A stretch of 64,000 bases of DNA, from NCBI RefSeq assembly GCF_905397275.1, contig NZ_CAJPUY010000016.1, positions 62,001-126,000 on the forward strand, given 5' to 3'. The translations under genes and the position numbers were made by a program. Below the pieces are notes generated by a model, which had not been told where the DNA came from, made no database searches, and saw only the letters and a list, made by a program, of their open reading frames with translations. Below are positions 8,023 to 16,572 of this stretch, one piece after another; positions within the stretch are counted from its first letter, which is position 1; every line of letters begins with the position of its first letter. Source of the DNA: Cupriavidus yeoncheonensis. Its GTDB lineage: Bacteria > Pseudomonadota > Gammaproteobacteria > Burkholderiales > Burkholderiaceae.

Positions 8023-9279
8023 ATGAACAGCGAAACCACCACCCGGTTGTCCGTGCCCATGCATGGAACAGACTCACGCATCAGATGGCTCGTGCTGACG
8101 GTGGCGTGGGCCGCGCTGGTCCTCTCGACCGTCTGCCGACTGGCGTGGGGCACGCTGGCCATTCCGTTGGGGCAGTCGCTGTCGCTGCCGCTCGCCGCAC
8201 TAGGCATGTTCGTGACGGCGTTCTATGTCGGCTACGTGCTGTCCAACTTCGTGTGCGGGTTCGCGACCGATCGCGTGGGTGGCCGCGTGGCGCTTTCCGC
8301 TTCGCTTGTCAGCCTTGCCGTCGCAACTTACGCCTTCTCCTATACACCGTCGCTTACGGTCGGCCTGGTGCTGCAGGCGCTCATGGGGCTGACCGCCGGC
8401 GCTGACTATGCGGCAGGGGTGAAGCTGGTGACGACATGGTTCGAGAAGCGTGAACGCGGCCGGGCCGTGGGACTTCTCATGAGCGCGTCGTCGGTCGCCG
8501 TCATCGCGACCAATGCCATCCTGCCGACACTGGTGGAGGCCTACGGCTGGCGCTTGAGCTATCGCCTGCTCGGCGTACTCGCCGTGTTCCTGGCCGTGGT
8601 CTGTGCCACCGTCCTGCGCGACCGGGCCCAGGCTGCCGATGTAAGCCGGCCGGGAGAACGCAGCCTCCACCGTGCTCGCCCGCATGGCGAGATCCTCGCG
8701 GACATACGCGCGTTGATGACAAGGAATTTCGTCCTGCTGGCACTGGCCGGATGTGGTGCGTTCTGGGGGACGCTCGGCTTCACCGCGTGGGCGATTCCGC
8801 TGATGGTGAAGGCGCACCATGTTGCGCCGGTTCAGGCGGGCTATGTCCTGGCCGTGGCCGGGATTGCGGGCCTGTTCGCGAAGCCCGCCATCGGCTGGCT
8901 TTCCGATTCCGTCGGCGCGCGCCGCAAGCTGCTGGCCATCCTGTCACTGATCTTCTTTTGCGCGGCGCTGCTGGCCTTCGGCCGGCTCGATGACCTGGCC
9001 GCGTTCCGCCTGGCCGCCCCCTTCATTGGTGTCGGGGCCTTCGTTTACAGCCCGCTGCTGGTCACGATGGTCGCCGAACAGGCAGGTCTGTCCAAGGCAG
9101 GTTCGGCGGCCGGCGTAGCCAACGCCGTCTGGCAGCTTGGCTCGGCGCTGTCGCCGGCACTCGTCGGCCTGGTATTCCAGGCGCAGCACTCCTTCCCGCT
9201 GGCGTTCGCCGTGCTTGCCGCCGGTCCGCTGGTCGGGGCCATCTGCCTGGCATTCATCAAGGAAGGCCAACGCCAGTGA
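8023..9279 (+). CDS. MFS transporter
   Basis: A 418-residue major facilitator superfamily permease of the inner membrane. The family loop 2-3 motif is visible as GFATDRVGGRVA at about residues 79-90. Multiple hydrophobic helices and a central hydrophilic loop (DRAQAADVSRPGERSLHRAR) split it into two halves of about six helices. A good ribosome-binding site (AGGAG) lies just upstream. The downstream cupin gene is 40 bases away in the same direction. The substrate is unknown; an organic acid anion is a reasonable guess from the neighbouring cupins and porin. Confidence 0.9.
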   Translation: MNSETTTRLSVPMHGTDSRIRWLVLTVAWAALVLSTVCRLAWGTLAIPLGQSLSLPLAALGMFVTAFYVGYVLSNFVCGFATDRVGGRVALSASLVSLAVATYAFSYTPSLTVGLVLQALMGLTAGADYAAGVKLVTTWFEKRERGRAVGLLMSASSVAVIATNAILPTLVEAYGWRLSYRLLGVLAVFLAVVCATVLRDRAQAADVSRPGERSLHRARPHGEILADIRALMTRNFVLLALAGCGAFWGTLGFTAWAIPLMVKAHHVAPVQAGYVLAVAGIAGLFAKPAIGWLSDSVGARRKLLAILSLIFFCAALLAFGRLDDLAAFRLAAPFIGVGAFVYSPLLVTMVAEQAGLSKAGSAAGVANAVWQLGSALSPALVGLVFQAQHSFPLAFAVLAAGPLVGAICLAFIKEGQRQ

Positions 9280-9319
9280 CCGGCGCGCGGCTCCTGACAA
9301 CCACTGAGGCAAAGCAGCC

Positions 9320-9718
9320 ATGAAACACATTACCCATCTCACCGACCAGCCGTGGACTCCGCACCAGATCGAAGGCTCGAAAGGCTTTGAGTTCATCTTC
9401 GACATTCTGGCCGGGGAATACACCGACGCCTACTCCGTCGACATCGTTCGCGTTGCGCAAGGCGGCTACTCGCCACCGCACATCGACCCCGACAATCACG
9501 CGTTCTACATCCTCGGTGGCGAAGGCGAGATCGACATCGCGGATACCTGCCATCGCGTCCAATCCGGTGCGATCGTCCGCATCCCGCGAGGCGTCGTCCA
9601 TGCCGTTCGCAATGCCGGGCAGGGCGATCTGGTGCTGTTGACCATCTACGATCCGCCGCGCATACGTAAATCCCGTGAGGGGATGGCGCCTCCTGTGGAG
9701 CATGCGGAGGCAAACTGA
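9320..9718 (+). CDS. single-domain cupin protein
   Basis: A 132-residue cupin. The two cupin motifs are visible: PPHIDPDNHAFYILGGEGEI with a His-x5-His pair, and IPRGVVHAVRN with the third His. It strongly resembles the second half of the bicupin gene at 13201-13983, sharing EYTDAYSVD near the N-terminus and YDPPR-x-RK near the C-terminus, so the two are paralogues. It is probably a metal-dependent enzyme or sensor of a small carboxylic or aromatic compound; the reaction cannot be named. It follows the MFS gene and likely shares its transcript. Confidence 0.85.
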   Translation: MKHITHLTDQPWTPHQIEGSKGFEFIFDILAGEYTDAYSVDIVRVAQGGYSPPHIDPDNHAFYILGGEGEIDIADTCHRVQSGAIVRIPRGVVHAVRNAGQGDLVLLTIYDPPRIRKSREGMAPPVEHAEAN

Positions 9719-9855
9719 TCCGCATGCTTTGTCCGGCATGCCCCCTCGCGCAGGTGCGAGGGGAATCGCTGGCACTATCAGGTACGGCCTTCGTCCACAA
9801 GCAACTCCTGACTCGCCAGGCAACCATTCGCAGTAGTTTCCGACGCACCAACAAG

Positions 9856-9890
9856 AACGGCGCCCTTCCGGTTATCCGGGGGGCGCCGTT
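9856..9890 (-). terminator. hairpin terminator after the CDGSH operon
   Basis: AACGGCGCCC (9856-9865) pairs perfectly with GGGCGCCGTT (9881-9890) around a 15-base loop that itself contains CCGG pairs. Read leftwards the stem is followed by a T-rich stretch (GTTCTTGTT), fitting an intrinsic terminator for the leftward flavin reductase/CDGSH operon. It lies between convergent genes, so it may also stop the MFS-cupin transcript. Confidence 0.65.
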
Positions 9891-9965
9891 GCATTGGGCT
9901 TGTGCTTGCCGTCGACGTCACCGCATCCCAAGGCCACCCTTAGCGGGCGCCCCGGGACGCGTTGG

Positions 9966-10190
9966 TCAGGGCACGGTGGATGGGAGGGGCTTGTCGGATC
10001 GCACATTGCTCTCCCAGCGCTCGGCGCGATGGGAGCCATCGCAGTAGGGCTTGCAGGCAGACAAGCCGCAACGACAAAGCGAAAAGATGCCCTTGTGGGG
10101 ATAGCGGTTGCCGTCGGCATCGACCAGTTCAAACTCGCCGGTCACATGGAGAGGCCCCGAATTCAGGACGCGGATGTTGGTGGTGGGCAT
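9966..10190 (-). CDS. CDGSH-type [2Fe-2S] protein 1
   Basis: A 74-residue small iron-sulfur protein. The CDGSH motif is complete: Cys39, Cys41, Cys50 and His54 in CRCGLSACKPYCDGSH, matching C-x-C-x2-S-x3-P-x-C-D-G-S-H, the 3Cys-1His ligand set of the mitoNEET-like fold. There is one motif only, so it would function as a dimer or pair with the adjacent CDGSH protein. It is the last gene of a leftward three-gene operon with a flavin reductase, suggesting an electron-transfer role. No signal peptide is seen. Confidence 0.92.
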   Translation of the reverse strand: MPTTNIRVLNSGPLHVTGEFELVDADGNRYPHKGIFSLCRCGLSACKPYCDGSHRAERWESNVRSDKPLPSTVP

Positions 10191-10216
10191 GGGAACTCCG
10201 GACGCTCAAGTCGTCC

Positions 10217-10429
10217 TTAACAGGTTGGCGCCTGCAGTGGCGCACGTGGGCAACTGCTGAAGCCGGCCTCGCCATGCGAGGCGTCGCAGAATGGCGGGCG
10301 CCTGGTGTGGCCGCAGCGACAAAGCAGGCATGACTTGCGTTGACGAAACGGTACGCCGGCCTCGTCGACGATTTCAAAGTCACCGGCGACCCGCAAGGGG
10401 CCGTCGTCGTCCAGGGTAATCGTGGTCAT
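10217..10429 (-). CDS. CDGSH-type [2Fe-2S] protein 2 (DASH variant)
   Basis: A 70-residue CDGSH-family protein, 26 bases upstream of the first one in the same operon. The cluster ligands are Cys37, Cys39, Cys48 and His52 in CRCGHTRRPPFCDASH; the central Gly is Ala, an allowed variant. The start of the protein (DDDGPLRVAGDFEIVDEAG) parallels that of its neighbour (SGPLHVTGEFELVDADG), so the two arose by tandem duplication. The pair may supply the two domains that are fused in longer double-CDGSH proteins. Confidence 0.92.
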   Translation of the reverse strand: MTTITLDDDGPLRVAGDFEIVDEAGVPFRQRKSCLLCRCGHTRRPPFCDASHGEAGFSSCPRAPLQAPTC

Positions 10430-10463
10430 GGTTCAGTCCTCATTGCGCCGGGAGGGCCCGGCC

Positions 10464-10994
10464 TCACGCGGCGCTCCTCGCGCCCTGGGCATCGGGGTGG
10501 ATGACGTCCACCTTTTCGCCCAGAACGTGAAAGTCTCCCCGGCTGCAAACCAGAGGCCGGTCGTCGGTGCGCTGGATCTTCAGGGCTTCACCCACCAGGA
10601 TGGTATGGTCGCCGCCGTCGTAGGCAGCCCAGCGCCGGCAGACAAACCAGCCCAGCGAGCCCGTCAGAACCGGCGCCCCTTCGTGCCATTCGTAGGTCGG
10701 GTTCCAGCGTTCCGGCATGCGATTGGCGAAGTAGTGGCCAAGGAATGCCTGCCGCTCGCCCAGGATGTTGATGGCGTAAGGCCGCCCGGGGTCCAGAAGC
10801 GCGTGCGATCTGGCAGTCTTGGCTATGCTCACGGCGACCAGCTGCGGCTCGATCGATACCGCCGCAAAGGAACTCGCCGTCATGGCGTGCATGCCACCCT
10901 TGCCGTCATCCATCGACACGACGGTCACGCCGGTCGTGAAGGCACGCAGGCCCTTGCGGAACTCTTCCGGATCAATGTGTAGGGATTGGGTCAT
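10464..10994 (-). CDS. flavin reductase domain protein, HpaC-like
   Basis: A 176-residue flavin reductase-like protein. Characteristic blocks are LRAFTTGVTVVSM, MTASSFAAVSIEPQLVAVSI, YAINILGERQAFLGHYFANR and GDHTILVGEAL. Such enzymes supply reduced flavin to two-component monooxygenases, but no monooxygenase gene is adjacent; the downstream partners are two CDGSH iron-sulfur proteins. It starts a leftward operon and is divergent from a LysR gene across a region holding a palindrome at 11179-11196. Confidence 0.88.
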   Translation of the reverse strand: MTQSLHIDPEEFRKGLRAFTTGVTVVSMDDGKGGMHAMTASSFAAVSIEPQLVAVSIAKTARSHALLDPGRPYAINILGERQAFLGHYFANRMPERWNPTYEWHEGAPVLTGSLGWFVCRRWAAYDGGDHTILVGEALKIQRTDDRPLVCSRGDFHVLGEKVDVIHPDAQGARSAA

Positions 10995-11178
10995 ATCGTC
11001 TCCTGGGGTCTCCTCGAATTCGGGTACGTATGCCTATCGTCGCAAGCGGCGATCCGCCGGACAAGACAGGCCGGTGGAAAGCGACGTTCCGCCTGGGGAA
11101 CAGCCACTGCGGCCTTCCCGGCCGGAAGCCAGCGTCATGGCAAATCCCGGTTGACGCTGACCCCGGGCCGCCGCTATA

Positions 11179-11196
11179 GACAGAACAGCTTCTGTC
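11179..11196. promoter_or_regulatory. palindrome between flavin reductase and lysR genes
   Basis: GACAGAA-CAGC-TTCTGTC is an 18-base perfect dyad in the divergent gap, 38 bases upstream of the LysR ATG. It is a natural candidate for the LysR binding site controlling itself and the flavin reductase/CDGSH operon. Confidence 0.5.
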
Positions 11197-11233
11197 CCGA
11201 CACCGCAACGACATACGGCTAGCGCCCCCATTG

Positions 11234-12160
11234 ATGATGGAATTGGTCGACATCCGAGTATTCGCGAAGATCAGCGAACTGATGAGTCTCAGCGCCGCGG
11301 CCAATGTGCTGGGGATGCCGAAGTCGTCGGTGAGCCGAAGCCTGACCCGGCTGGAGAAGCACCTGGGCGTCGCGCTGCTCTATCGGACCAACCGGAAACT
11401 GGCGCTGACCGACACGGGCCTGTTGTTCGCCGAGGACGCGCACCGCATCCTCTCCAGCATCGAGGAAGTGGAACAGAAGGTGGGGCAGGTCAGGCTCGCG
11501 CCACGGGGGCTGTTGCGCGTCAGCGCGCCCGTCACGCCGGGGCAGTGGATGCTGGCCCCGCTCATATCCGAATATCTGGTGCGCTATCCGGAAATGAATG
11601 TCGCACTGACGCTCACGAGCCATAAGGTCGAGCCGATGGCCGAGGAGATCGACGTGGTCATCCGTACGGGGGAACTTGAGGACAGCCGCCTCGCCGCGCG
11701 ACGGCTGGGCACCGTGGAACTGAAGCTGGTGGCCACGCCGGCCTATCTCAAGGCCCGTGGAACACCCGAGGTACCGGCGGACCTTGTCGGGCACGAACTG
11801 TTGGATATATTTGCAGGCAACGTCGAATGGCGCATGGACAAGGGGGCCGAGACCGAATCCGTGCGGGTCCACATGCGCTTCTCGGCCAATGACACCAGCA
11901 CCATCCGCACGGTGCTGCTGAATGGCACCGGCATCGGCTGGCTACCGGATTATCTCTGCGAGGAAGATCTCGCGACCGGCACGCTGATTCACGTGCTACC
12001 CGGGTGGGGACGCGGCAAACGCGATATCCATGCCGTGTTCCCGCAGCATCGAACGGTGTCTCCGAAGGTCCGTTCCTTCGTGGATTTTCTCTGCGAGCGC
12101 TTCGGGGATCCGGGCAAGGCCGCCGGTCCGCGGCCGCCGGGCAAGTCGACGCCACGATAG
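11234..12160 (+). CDS. LysR-family transcriptional regulator
   Basis: A LysR-type regulator of about 308 residues. The N-terminal winged helix-turn-helix is clear (AAANVLGMPKSSVSRSLTRLEKHLGVALLYR), followed by the substrate-binding domain (GLLRVSAPVTPGQWMLAPLI, EIDVVIRTGELEDSRLAARRLG). It belongs by appearance to the CrgA-like group. There are consecutive ATG codons at 11234 and 11237 and a TTG at 11231; the first ATG is given. It is divergent from the flavin reductase/CDGSH operon, its probable target. Confidence 0.9.
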   Translation: MMELVDIRVFAKISELMSLSAAANVLGMPKSSVSRSLTRLEKHLGVALLYRTNRKLALTDTGLLFAEDAHRILSSIEEVEQKVGQVRLAPRGLLRVSAPVTPGQWMLAPLISEYLVRYPEMNVALTLTSHKVEPMAEEIDVVIRTGELEDSRLAARRLGTVELKLVATPAYLKARGTPEVPADLVGHELLDIFAGNVEWRMDKGAETESVRVHMRFSANDTSTIRTVLLNGTGIGWLPDYLCEEDLATGTLIHVLPGWGRGKRDIHAVFPQHRTVSPKVRSFVDFLCERFGDPGKAAGPRPPGKSTPR

Positions 12161-12179
12161 CGACGTGCGGGGAGTGCGA

Positions 12180-13166
12180 TCAGTCTACGTCGACCTTGCC
12201 CGTGCGCACCAGGATCTTCCAGCGCTCGATATCACCCTGGACGGTCCTGGCAAATGCCTCCGGCGTGGAGCCGACCGACTCCATGAAATGGGTATGCAGC
12301 GTTTCGCGAACGTCCGGCTGGGACACCGTCCGCGCGATCTCGCTTTGCAGGCGCCTGATAATCGCGGCTGGCGTGCCGGCGGGCGCGATGATCCCCATCC
12401 AGGCGTTTGCCTCGACGCCCGGCATGCCAAGTTCGTCGAGCGTCGGCACCTTGGCCATCACTGAAGATCGCTTTGCCGACGCCACCGCGAGGGCGTGGAG
12501 CTTGCCCGCCTGCACCTGGGCGGCGACGGCCTGTTCCGGCAGACACGCCATGTCGACTTCGCCACTGATCACCGCGAGCATGGCCTGGGGCGTACCGGCA
12601 TAGGCAACCCGCGTCATGCGCGCACCGCTTCGCTGCGCAACCAGTTCCATGCAGAGGCGGTTGACGGAGCCCGCGCCAATCGCGGCATAGGTGTATTTGC
12701 CCGGCTCCTTTGCGAGCCGCCCCATCAATTGCCCCAGGTCCTTCACATCGAGCGTACTGCGTACGACCAGGACATTCGCCTGGGTGACGGCGAGCGACAC
12801 CAGCGCCAGATCCCTGCCGGGCTGGTAGGGCAGGCGCTTTTGCAGTACGGTGTCGGCGCCTATCGGCCCGGGAGGCGTGATGCCGATCGTATAGCCGTCG
12901 GGAGGCGCCTTCGCGATGACATTCACCGCGATCGCGCCGCCCGCACCCGGCTTGTTCTCCACCACGAGGGTCGCGCCGAGCCTGGTGTGCAATGCATCGG
13001 CCAGGATCCGTGCGAGCACGTCCGGGGTCGAGCCGGGCGTGGACGGCACCACCAGCTTGATCGGCCGGGCCGGCCAGTCTTCGGCATGCACCGTCAGGCA
13101 AGCGCAAAGGGCCAGGATCGCGCCGGTTACCTTCGAGGCCAGCGGCCGGTATGCGTGCTTGCTCAT
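12180..13166 (-). CDS. Bug/TctC-family tripartite tricarboxylate transporter receptor
   Basis: A 328-residue periplasmic binding protein with a signal peptide (hydrophobic run VTGAILALCACLTVHA). Family hallmarks follow: WPARPIKLVVPSTPGSTPDVLAR, GATLVVENKPGAGGAIAV and late PTLDELGMPGVEANAWMGI. Bug proteins bind small carboxylates. No tctAB membrane genes are adjacent, so it is an orphan, as is usual in Burkholderiales. The start is the ATG with a GGAG ribosome site 5 bases before the adjoining GTG; a GTG start two codons upstream is possible. It lies upstream of no other gene and is convergent with the LysR gene. Confidence 0.9.
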   Translation of the reverse strand: MSKHAYRPLASKVTGAILALCACLTVHAEDWPARPIKLVVPSTPGSTPDVLARILADALHTRLGATLVVENKPGAGGAIAVNVIAKAPPDGYTIGITPPGPIGADTVLQKRLPYQPGRDLALVSLAVTQANVLVVRSTLDVKDLGQLMGRLAKEPGKYTYAAIGAGSVNRLCMELVAQRSGARMTRVAYAGTPQAMLAVISGEVDMACLPEQAVAAQVQAGKLHALAVASAKRSSVMAKVPTLDELGMPGVEANAWMGIIAPAGTPAAIIRRLQSEIARTVSQPDVRETLHTHFMESVGSTPEAFARTVQGDIERWKILVRTGKVDVD

Positions 13167-13200
13167 GTTCACTCCAGATCAGTGGATCGTCATGCCCGGC

Positions 13201-13983
13201 TCAGCCAGCCTTGCGGCGACGCGGCGGATCGTAGATCGCGAGAAACACCAGCGGGTCGTCGCCCGCGTTATGCACCGCATGCAACGATCCTGCGGGCACC
13301 TTCACGATGTCGCCCTGCCGAAAGTCGAAGGGTTCGCCATCGACGGTGAGGCGCCCCTGTCCCTCGAGGATGACAAAGGCATGCCGGCCCCGATCCGTAT
13401 GCGCCGCTGAAAAGCCGCGAGCGGCCACGCGCATCAGGTCAACGCTATAGGCATCGGTATGCTCCTCGCCGACCAGCATGGGCTTCAGTTCATAGCCCTG
13501 GACACCTGGCGCCTCGAAGGGTTTCCAGGTCATTGCGTCGTCATTCACGACTTCGGGGGCGGACTCCGCCACCCGCTCTGCTCCCCGGCGCTGCCGTGCC
13601 AGGTCCGGCGCTTGATCGGCCCCGGCAGCATTGGCCTGCCATGCCACGGGCGCGTCCTGAATGGCGAGAAGCCACATGGGCGTGGCCGCCGTATTGCGAA
13701 TGGCATGGCGAACCCCGCGGGGGATCTTGATGACCGCGCGCTGGCAAAACGCGCGCTGCGCGCCTGCGAGCGAAGCGACTCCCTTGCCCTCCATCACAAA
13801 GAACGCCTGGTTATGCGGACTGATGCGCGGCCGGATCTGCTCATCGGCCTCCAGCCGGGCCAACCCAAGGGTATACGCGTCGGTGTACTCCTCGCCGATC
13901 AGCCCGGCGCGAAAGGCGTCGGCTTCCGGCGCCGCGCTCAAGGGCGACCAATATGTGTAGGACGTTGTGGTGACGACATTCAT
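13201..13983 (-). CDS. bicupin protein
   Basis: A 260-residue protein with two cupin domains. Domain 1 (residues ~25-110) has RISPHNQAFFVMEGKG and IPRGVRHAIRN; domain 2 (~155-255) has HTDRGRHAFVILEGQG and VPAGSLHAVHN. Domain 2 is a close paralogue of the single cupin at 9320-9718. In domain 1 the first His of the metal site appears displaced (SPHNQ), so only domain 2 may bind metal fully. Reaction unknown; gentisate- or quercetinase-like dioxygenases share the fold, but no family-specific signature was seen. It sits between the porin and Bug genes, in the same orientation. Confidence 0.85.
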   Translation of the reverse strand: MNVVTTTSYTYWSPLSAAPEADAFRAGLIGEEYTDAYTLGLARLEADEQIRPRISPHNQAFFVMEGKGVASLAGAQRAFCQRAVIKIPRGVRHAIRNTAATPMWLLAIQDAPVAWQANAAGADQAPDLARQRRGAERVAESAPEVVNDDAMTWKPFEAPGVQGYELKPMLVGEEHTDAYSVDLMRVAARGFSAAHTDRGRHAFVILEGQGRLTVDGEPFDFRQGDIVKVPAGSLHAVHNAGDDPLVFLAIYDPPRRRKAG

Positions 13984-14034
13984 AGAATTGGACTCTCGCC
14001 GGAAAGCTGGCGTATGGCGCGGGGCGCCCGGGTT

Positions 14035-15174
14035 TCAGAACACATGCTTGATGCCGATATTGCCGGCGGTCGACCTTGGGTTCCCGGCACCGACGGAGTT
14101 GGCGGGTTGCTGCACGCCGCCGCTGCCGAGCGCATACATCGACCCGTTGCGGTTCTCGATCGTGCCGACAGAGCCATACAGCGTCGTGCGGCGCGACAGC
14201 GCATACTCGCCGCCCACGGCGAACCACCAGGCGTTCCGGTTGCCGGGATCCACCTGATATCTCGAGCGGTCGTTCACAAAGACCGCCTGGGCGATGGCGG
14301 TGAAGCGACCAAGGGGAACACGGACACCGAGATTGGCCAGCCTGAACTCGCTCTGCGTCGCCTTGAAGCTGTCCGTGGCACGGGCCAGGGCTCCGGTACA
14401 GGTCGTGCAGGAGTTCTTCTCATCGGTGTAGCCCAGATAGAGCTTCACCAGATGAAAATCGTAGCTGCCACCCAGCGAATAGGAAGTGATCTGGCCCGTG
14501 GCACCCGTGCCGGCGTCCTGCCGACCCCAGGCAGCATTCAGGTCCCACGGCCCCTGGAGAAAGCGTGCCGACGCGCCATAGGTGCTGCCCAGTTGCGGAG
14601 ACTTCTCCCCCGGCGCCACCAGCACCGAGAACGACACCGATTTCCACTCTTCAGGCGAGTAGTACTTGATGGCATTGTCGGCACGCGCGGAGACAACCTG
14701 GGGAATCACCTGCTGGGCCGCCGTCGCGCCGCTGCGGGTCAGCGAAATGAGACCACCGCTGCCCATCCAGTAGAAGGCATCCACAAAGGAGTTGGTCAGC
14801 GAAACGGGTGTGGGCTGCCGCCCCAGCAGGAGGCTGCCGGCATCCCGCTTGACGAGGCCCAGCGCCGCCTCGCGGCCGAACAGGCGACCGCCCTGGCCCA
14901 TCTGCCCGTCGTCCGCACTAAAGCCACCCACGAGACGAAACGTGGCGCTGAGGCCCTGGCCGAGGTCTTCTGTCCCATCGATCCCCCAACGGCTGCCGGC
15001 GTCACCACCGGAGACCACGCGCGCCTGCGTGCCCTTGCCGGCGCGGCTCACCTCGACGCCCGCATCGACAATGCCGAACACCCGTACGCCTGACTGCGCA
15101 TGCGCCTCGCCGAAGCAAAGCGCGGACAGAAGAATGAAATGCCGGGCAATCGCCCTGGCTCTGAAGTCTTCCAA
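14035..15174 (-). CDS. Gram-negative general porin (Burkholderiales type)
   Basis: A 379-residue outer-membrane porin with an N-terminal signal peptide ending near EAHAQSG. The mature start VRVFGIVDAGVEVSR, the segment SRWGIDGTEDLGQGLSATFRL, the plug-like LFGREAALGLVKRDAGSLLLGRQ and the C-terminal Phe (GIKHVF) are typical of trimeric 16-strand porins. Only a TTG start is available at 15174; it is supported by a strong GGGGGAG ribosome site six bases upstream. It precedes the bicupin and Bug genes and may serve uptake of the same solute. Confidence 0.92.
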   Translation of the reverse strand: MEDFRARAIARHFILLSALCFGEAHAQSGVRVFGIVDAGVEVSRAGKGTQARVVSGGDAGSRWGIDGTEDLGQGLSATFRLVGGFSADDGQMGQGGRLFGREAALGLVKRDAGSLLLGRQPTPVSLTNSFVDAFYWMGSGGLISLTRSGATAAQQVIPQVVSARADNAIKYYSPEEWKSVSFSVLVAPGEKSPQLGSTYGASARFLQGPWDLNAAWGRQDAGTGATGQITSYSLGGSYDFHLVKLYLGYTDEKNSCTTCTGALARATDSFKATQSEFRLANLGVRVPLGRFTAIAQAVFVNDRSRYQVDPGNRNAWWFAVGGEYALSRRTTLYGSVGTIENRNGSMYALGSGGVQQPANSVGAGNPRSTAGNIGIKHVF

Positions 15175-15410
15175 AATCAGCTCCCCCTTGCTTCTGGCTT
15201 TTTATAGTGTCGACTTGTGCGGCGCTACCCAAGATGCGCCGCGCTCTGGTCCGGCTTTCGAACGACCCAAGTCTAGTTGCCGAGGCATCCGCAAAAAAGA
15301 GCGTGCCATGGTCCATCATGTTCCCGTGCTGGAACGAGGTGATTGCCGCTGGCATTGCATGGAGCGCTTGACATGCCGGCCCACGATTCGACTCGCGCCA
15401 TCTCCATGGG

Positions 15411-15809
15411 GTGGCAGATGCCGGGCTCGGGGTTTCGCTATGGGGGAGTGACTGGTTGCCGATGTGGCTGTCGGAGAGTCTGGTGGCGGCGCACACCGCG
15501 AGCAAGACAGCCACCGGGTTCACCGCATCGCTCGTGCATGAACTCGGCGAATTCGGCGTGCACGCCAAGCTGGTCGAACCCGGCTACTGCCCGGATACGC
15601 GCTTCGCGGAAAACTCGGGCTCGCGGATGGCAGGCATGATCCCGGAAGCCTATGGGGCGTATGCCCAATCTGTCCTGGCCGGCTTTACACAGCCGGCCCA
15701 CGTGACGAAGGCGACAGATGTTGCCGAGGCCGTCTGGAAAGCCGCAAACGACGTGTCCGGACAAGTCCGCTTCCCGGCCGGCGCGGATGCTGTCGCACTG
15801 TTCCGTTGA
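15411..15809 (+). pseudogene. short-chain dehydrogenase remnant (C-terminal half)
   Basis: An open frame of about 130 codons whose second half is clearly the C-terminal part of an SDR oxidoreductase: HTASKTATGFTASLVHELGEFG, then VHAKLVEPGYCPDTRF. The glycine-rich cofactor motif and most of the Rossmann fold are missing, and the active-site Tyr normally found before ASK is replaced by His. A stretch resembling the preceding SDR strand (SMGWQMPGSGFRYG) occurs in a different frame just upstream, consistent with a frameshift. Not expected to be functional. Confidence 0.7.
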
Positions 15810-15826
15810 GCAGAGGCGCCGGCGGC

Positions 15827-16099
15827 TTATCGGTACTTCAACAGCAATGGGAAATTCAGGCGATCAAGCCAACCGCGCAACTCTCCTGCGCGGAAGGATT
15901 GGAATTTCCCGCACAGCGCCAGGACCAGATCCGATTGTGATGTTCCCAGCACGGCAGCGGCCTCCGACAGCGTCAGCCCGGCGGCCCGAATCCGGGCCGT
16001 GATGTCTCTCACAATCTGCGCTTTGAGCGGGATTTCTTCTGCGTCCGCGAAGCCAAGCTGCACGTAGACATTGCTCGTTCCATACTCGAAGCTGTACAT
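15827..16099 (-). CDS. XRE-type helix-turn-helix protein (antitoxin-like), orphan
   Basis: A 90-residue protein. Its N-terminal part (FEYGTSNVYVQLGFADAEE) followed by a helix-turn-helix (GLTLSEAAAVLGTSQSDLVLALCG) matches the HigA2/XRE antitoxin-like family usually encoded next to a RelE/HigB toxin. No toxin gene is seen immediately upstream or downstream. The ATG at 16099 is chosen over a longer start at 16132, because family members begin just before the FE-GS segment. It could be a solitary antitoxin or a regulator. Confidence 0.7.
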   Translation of the reverse strand: MYSFEYGTSNVYVQLGFADAEEIPLKAQIVRDITARIRAAGLTLSEAAAVLGTSQSDLVLALCGKFQSFRAGELRGWLDRLNFPLLLKYR

Positions 16100-16572
16100 C
16101 TTCACTCCCGTCCTGTCCTGGGCCAACAACACCTTTTCCGTGACTGCACGATGGTGGCTGAGGGCGCGATTATTGGGTCAAGAACCGCCAGGAACAATCT
16201 CGGGGAAATACGGGGATGGTGCGAGGCTGCTCAACATCGGATTGACATCACAGTGACACACTCATCCCGGCGATCGCTTGAGGCGCCGCAAGAGTCGGTG
16301 AGCCTGCAGAAACTGATCGCGCGGCCGATCCCAGCGAGCTTTCCGGGCGAGGCGCCGCCGACGCGCGTTCGGTGAGATTGAAGGGCTATGTCCGTGCTCG
16401 CCATCGCGACAGCGCAGCGCTGATGGCCGGCCTGTCGCGTGGTACCGTTCGCGGCATCATGGAGACGCGAGATGGCCGCAGGCTGTGGAGCACGCCATCG
16501 CGTGCGGCACCGTGGCAGGTCTGTAAGCGTCGACATGGCCGAATCAGCCACGCGGCTTGACTCGCTTGCCGT
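16100..16572. other. 473-base gap with no recognisable gene
   Basis: Several overlapping open frames exist, but none has a ribosome-binding site, a recognisable motif or plausible composition. With the SDR remnant nearby, this looks like degraded DNA. I see no repeat or insertion-sequence end. Confidence 0.5.

Noticed and set aside
16231-16551. Leftward frame with a transposase-like Ser/Arg-rich tail
   Set aside because: No DDE or zinc-finger motif, no inverted ends; probably chance.
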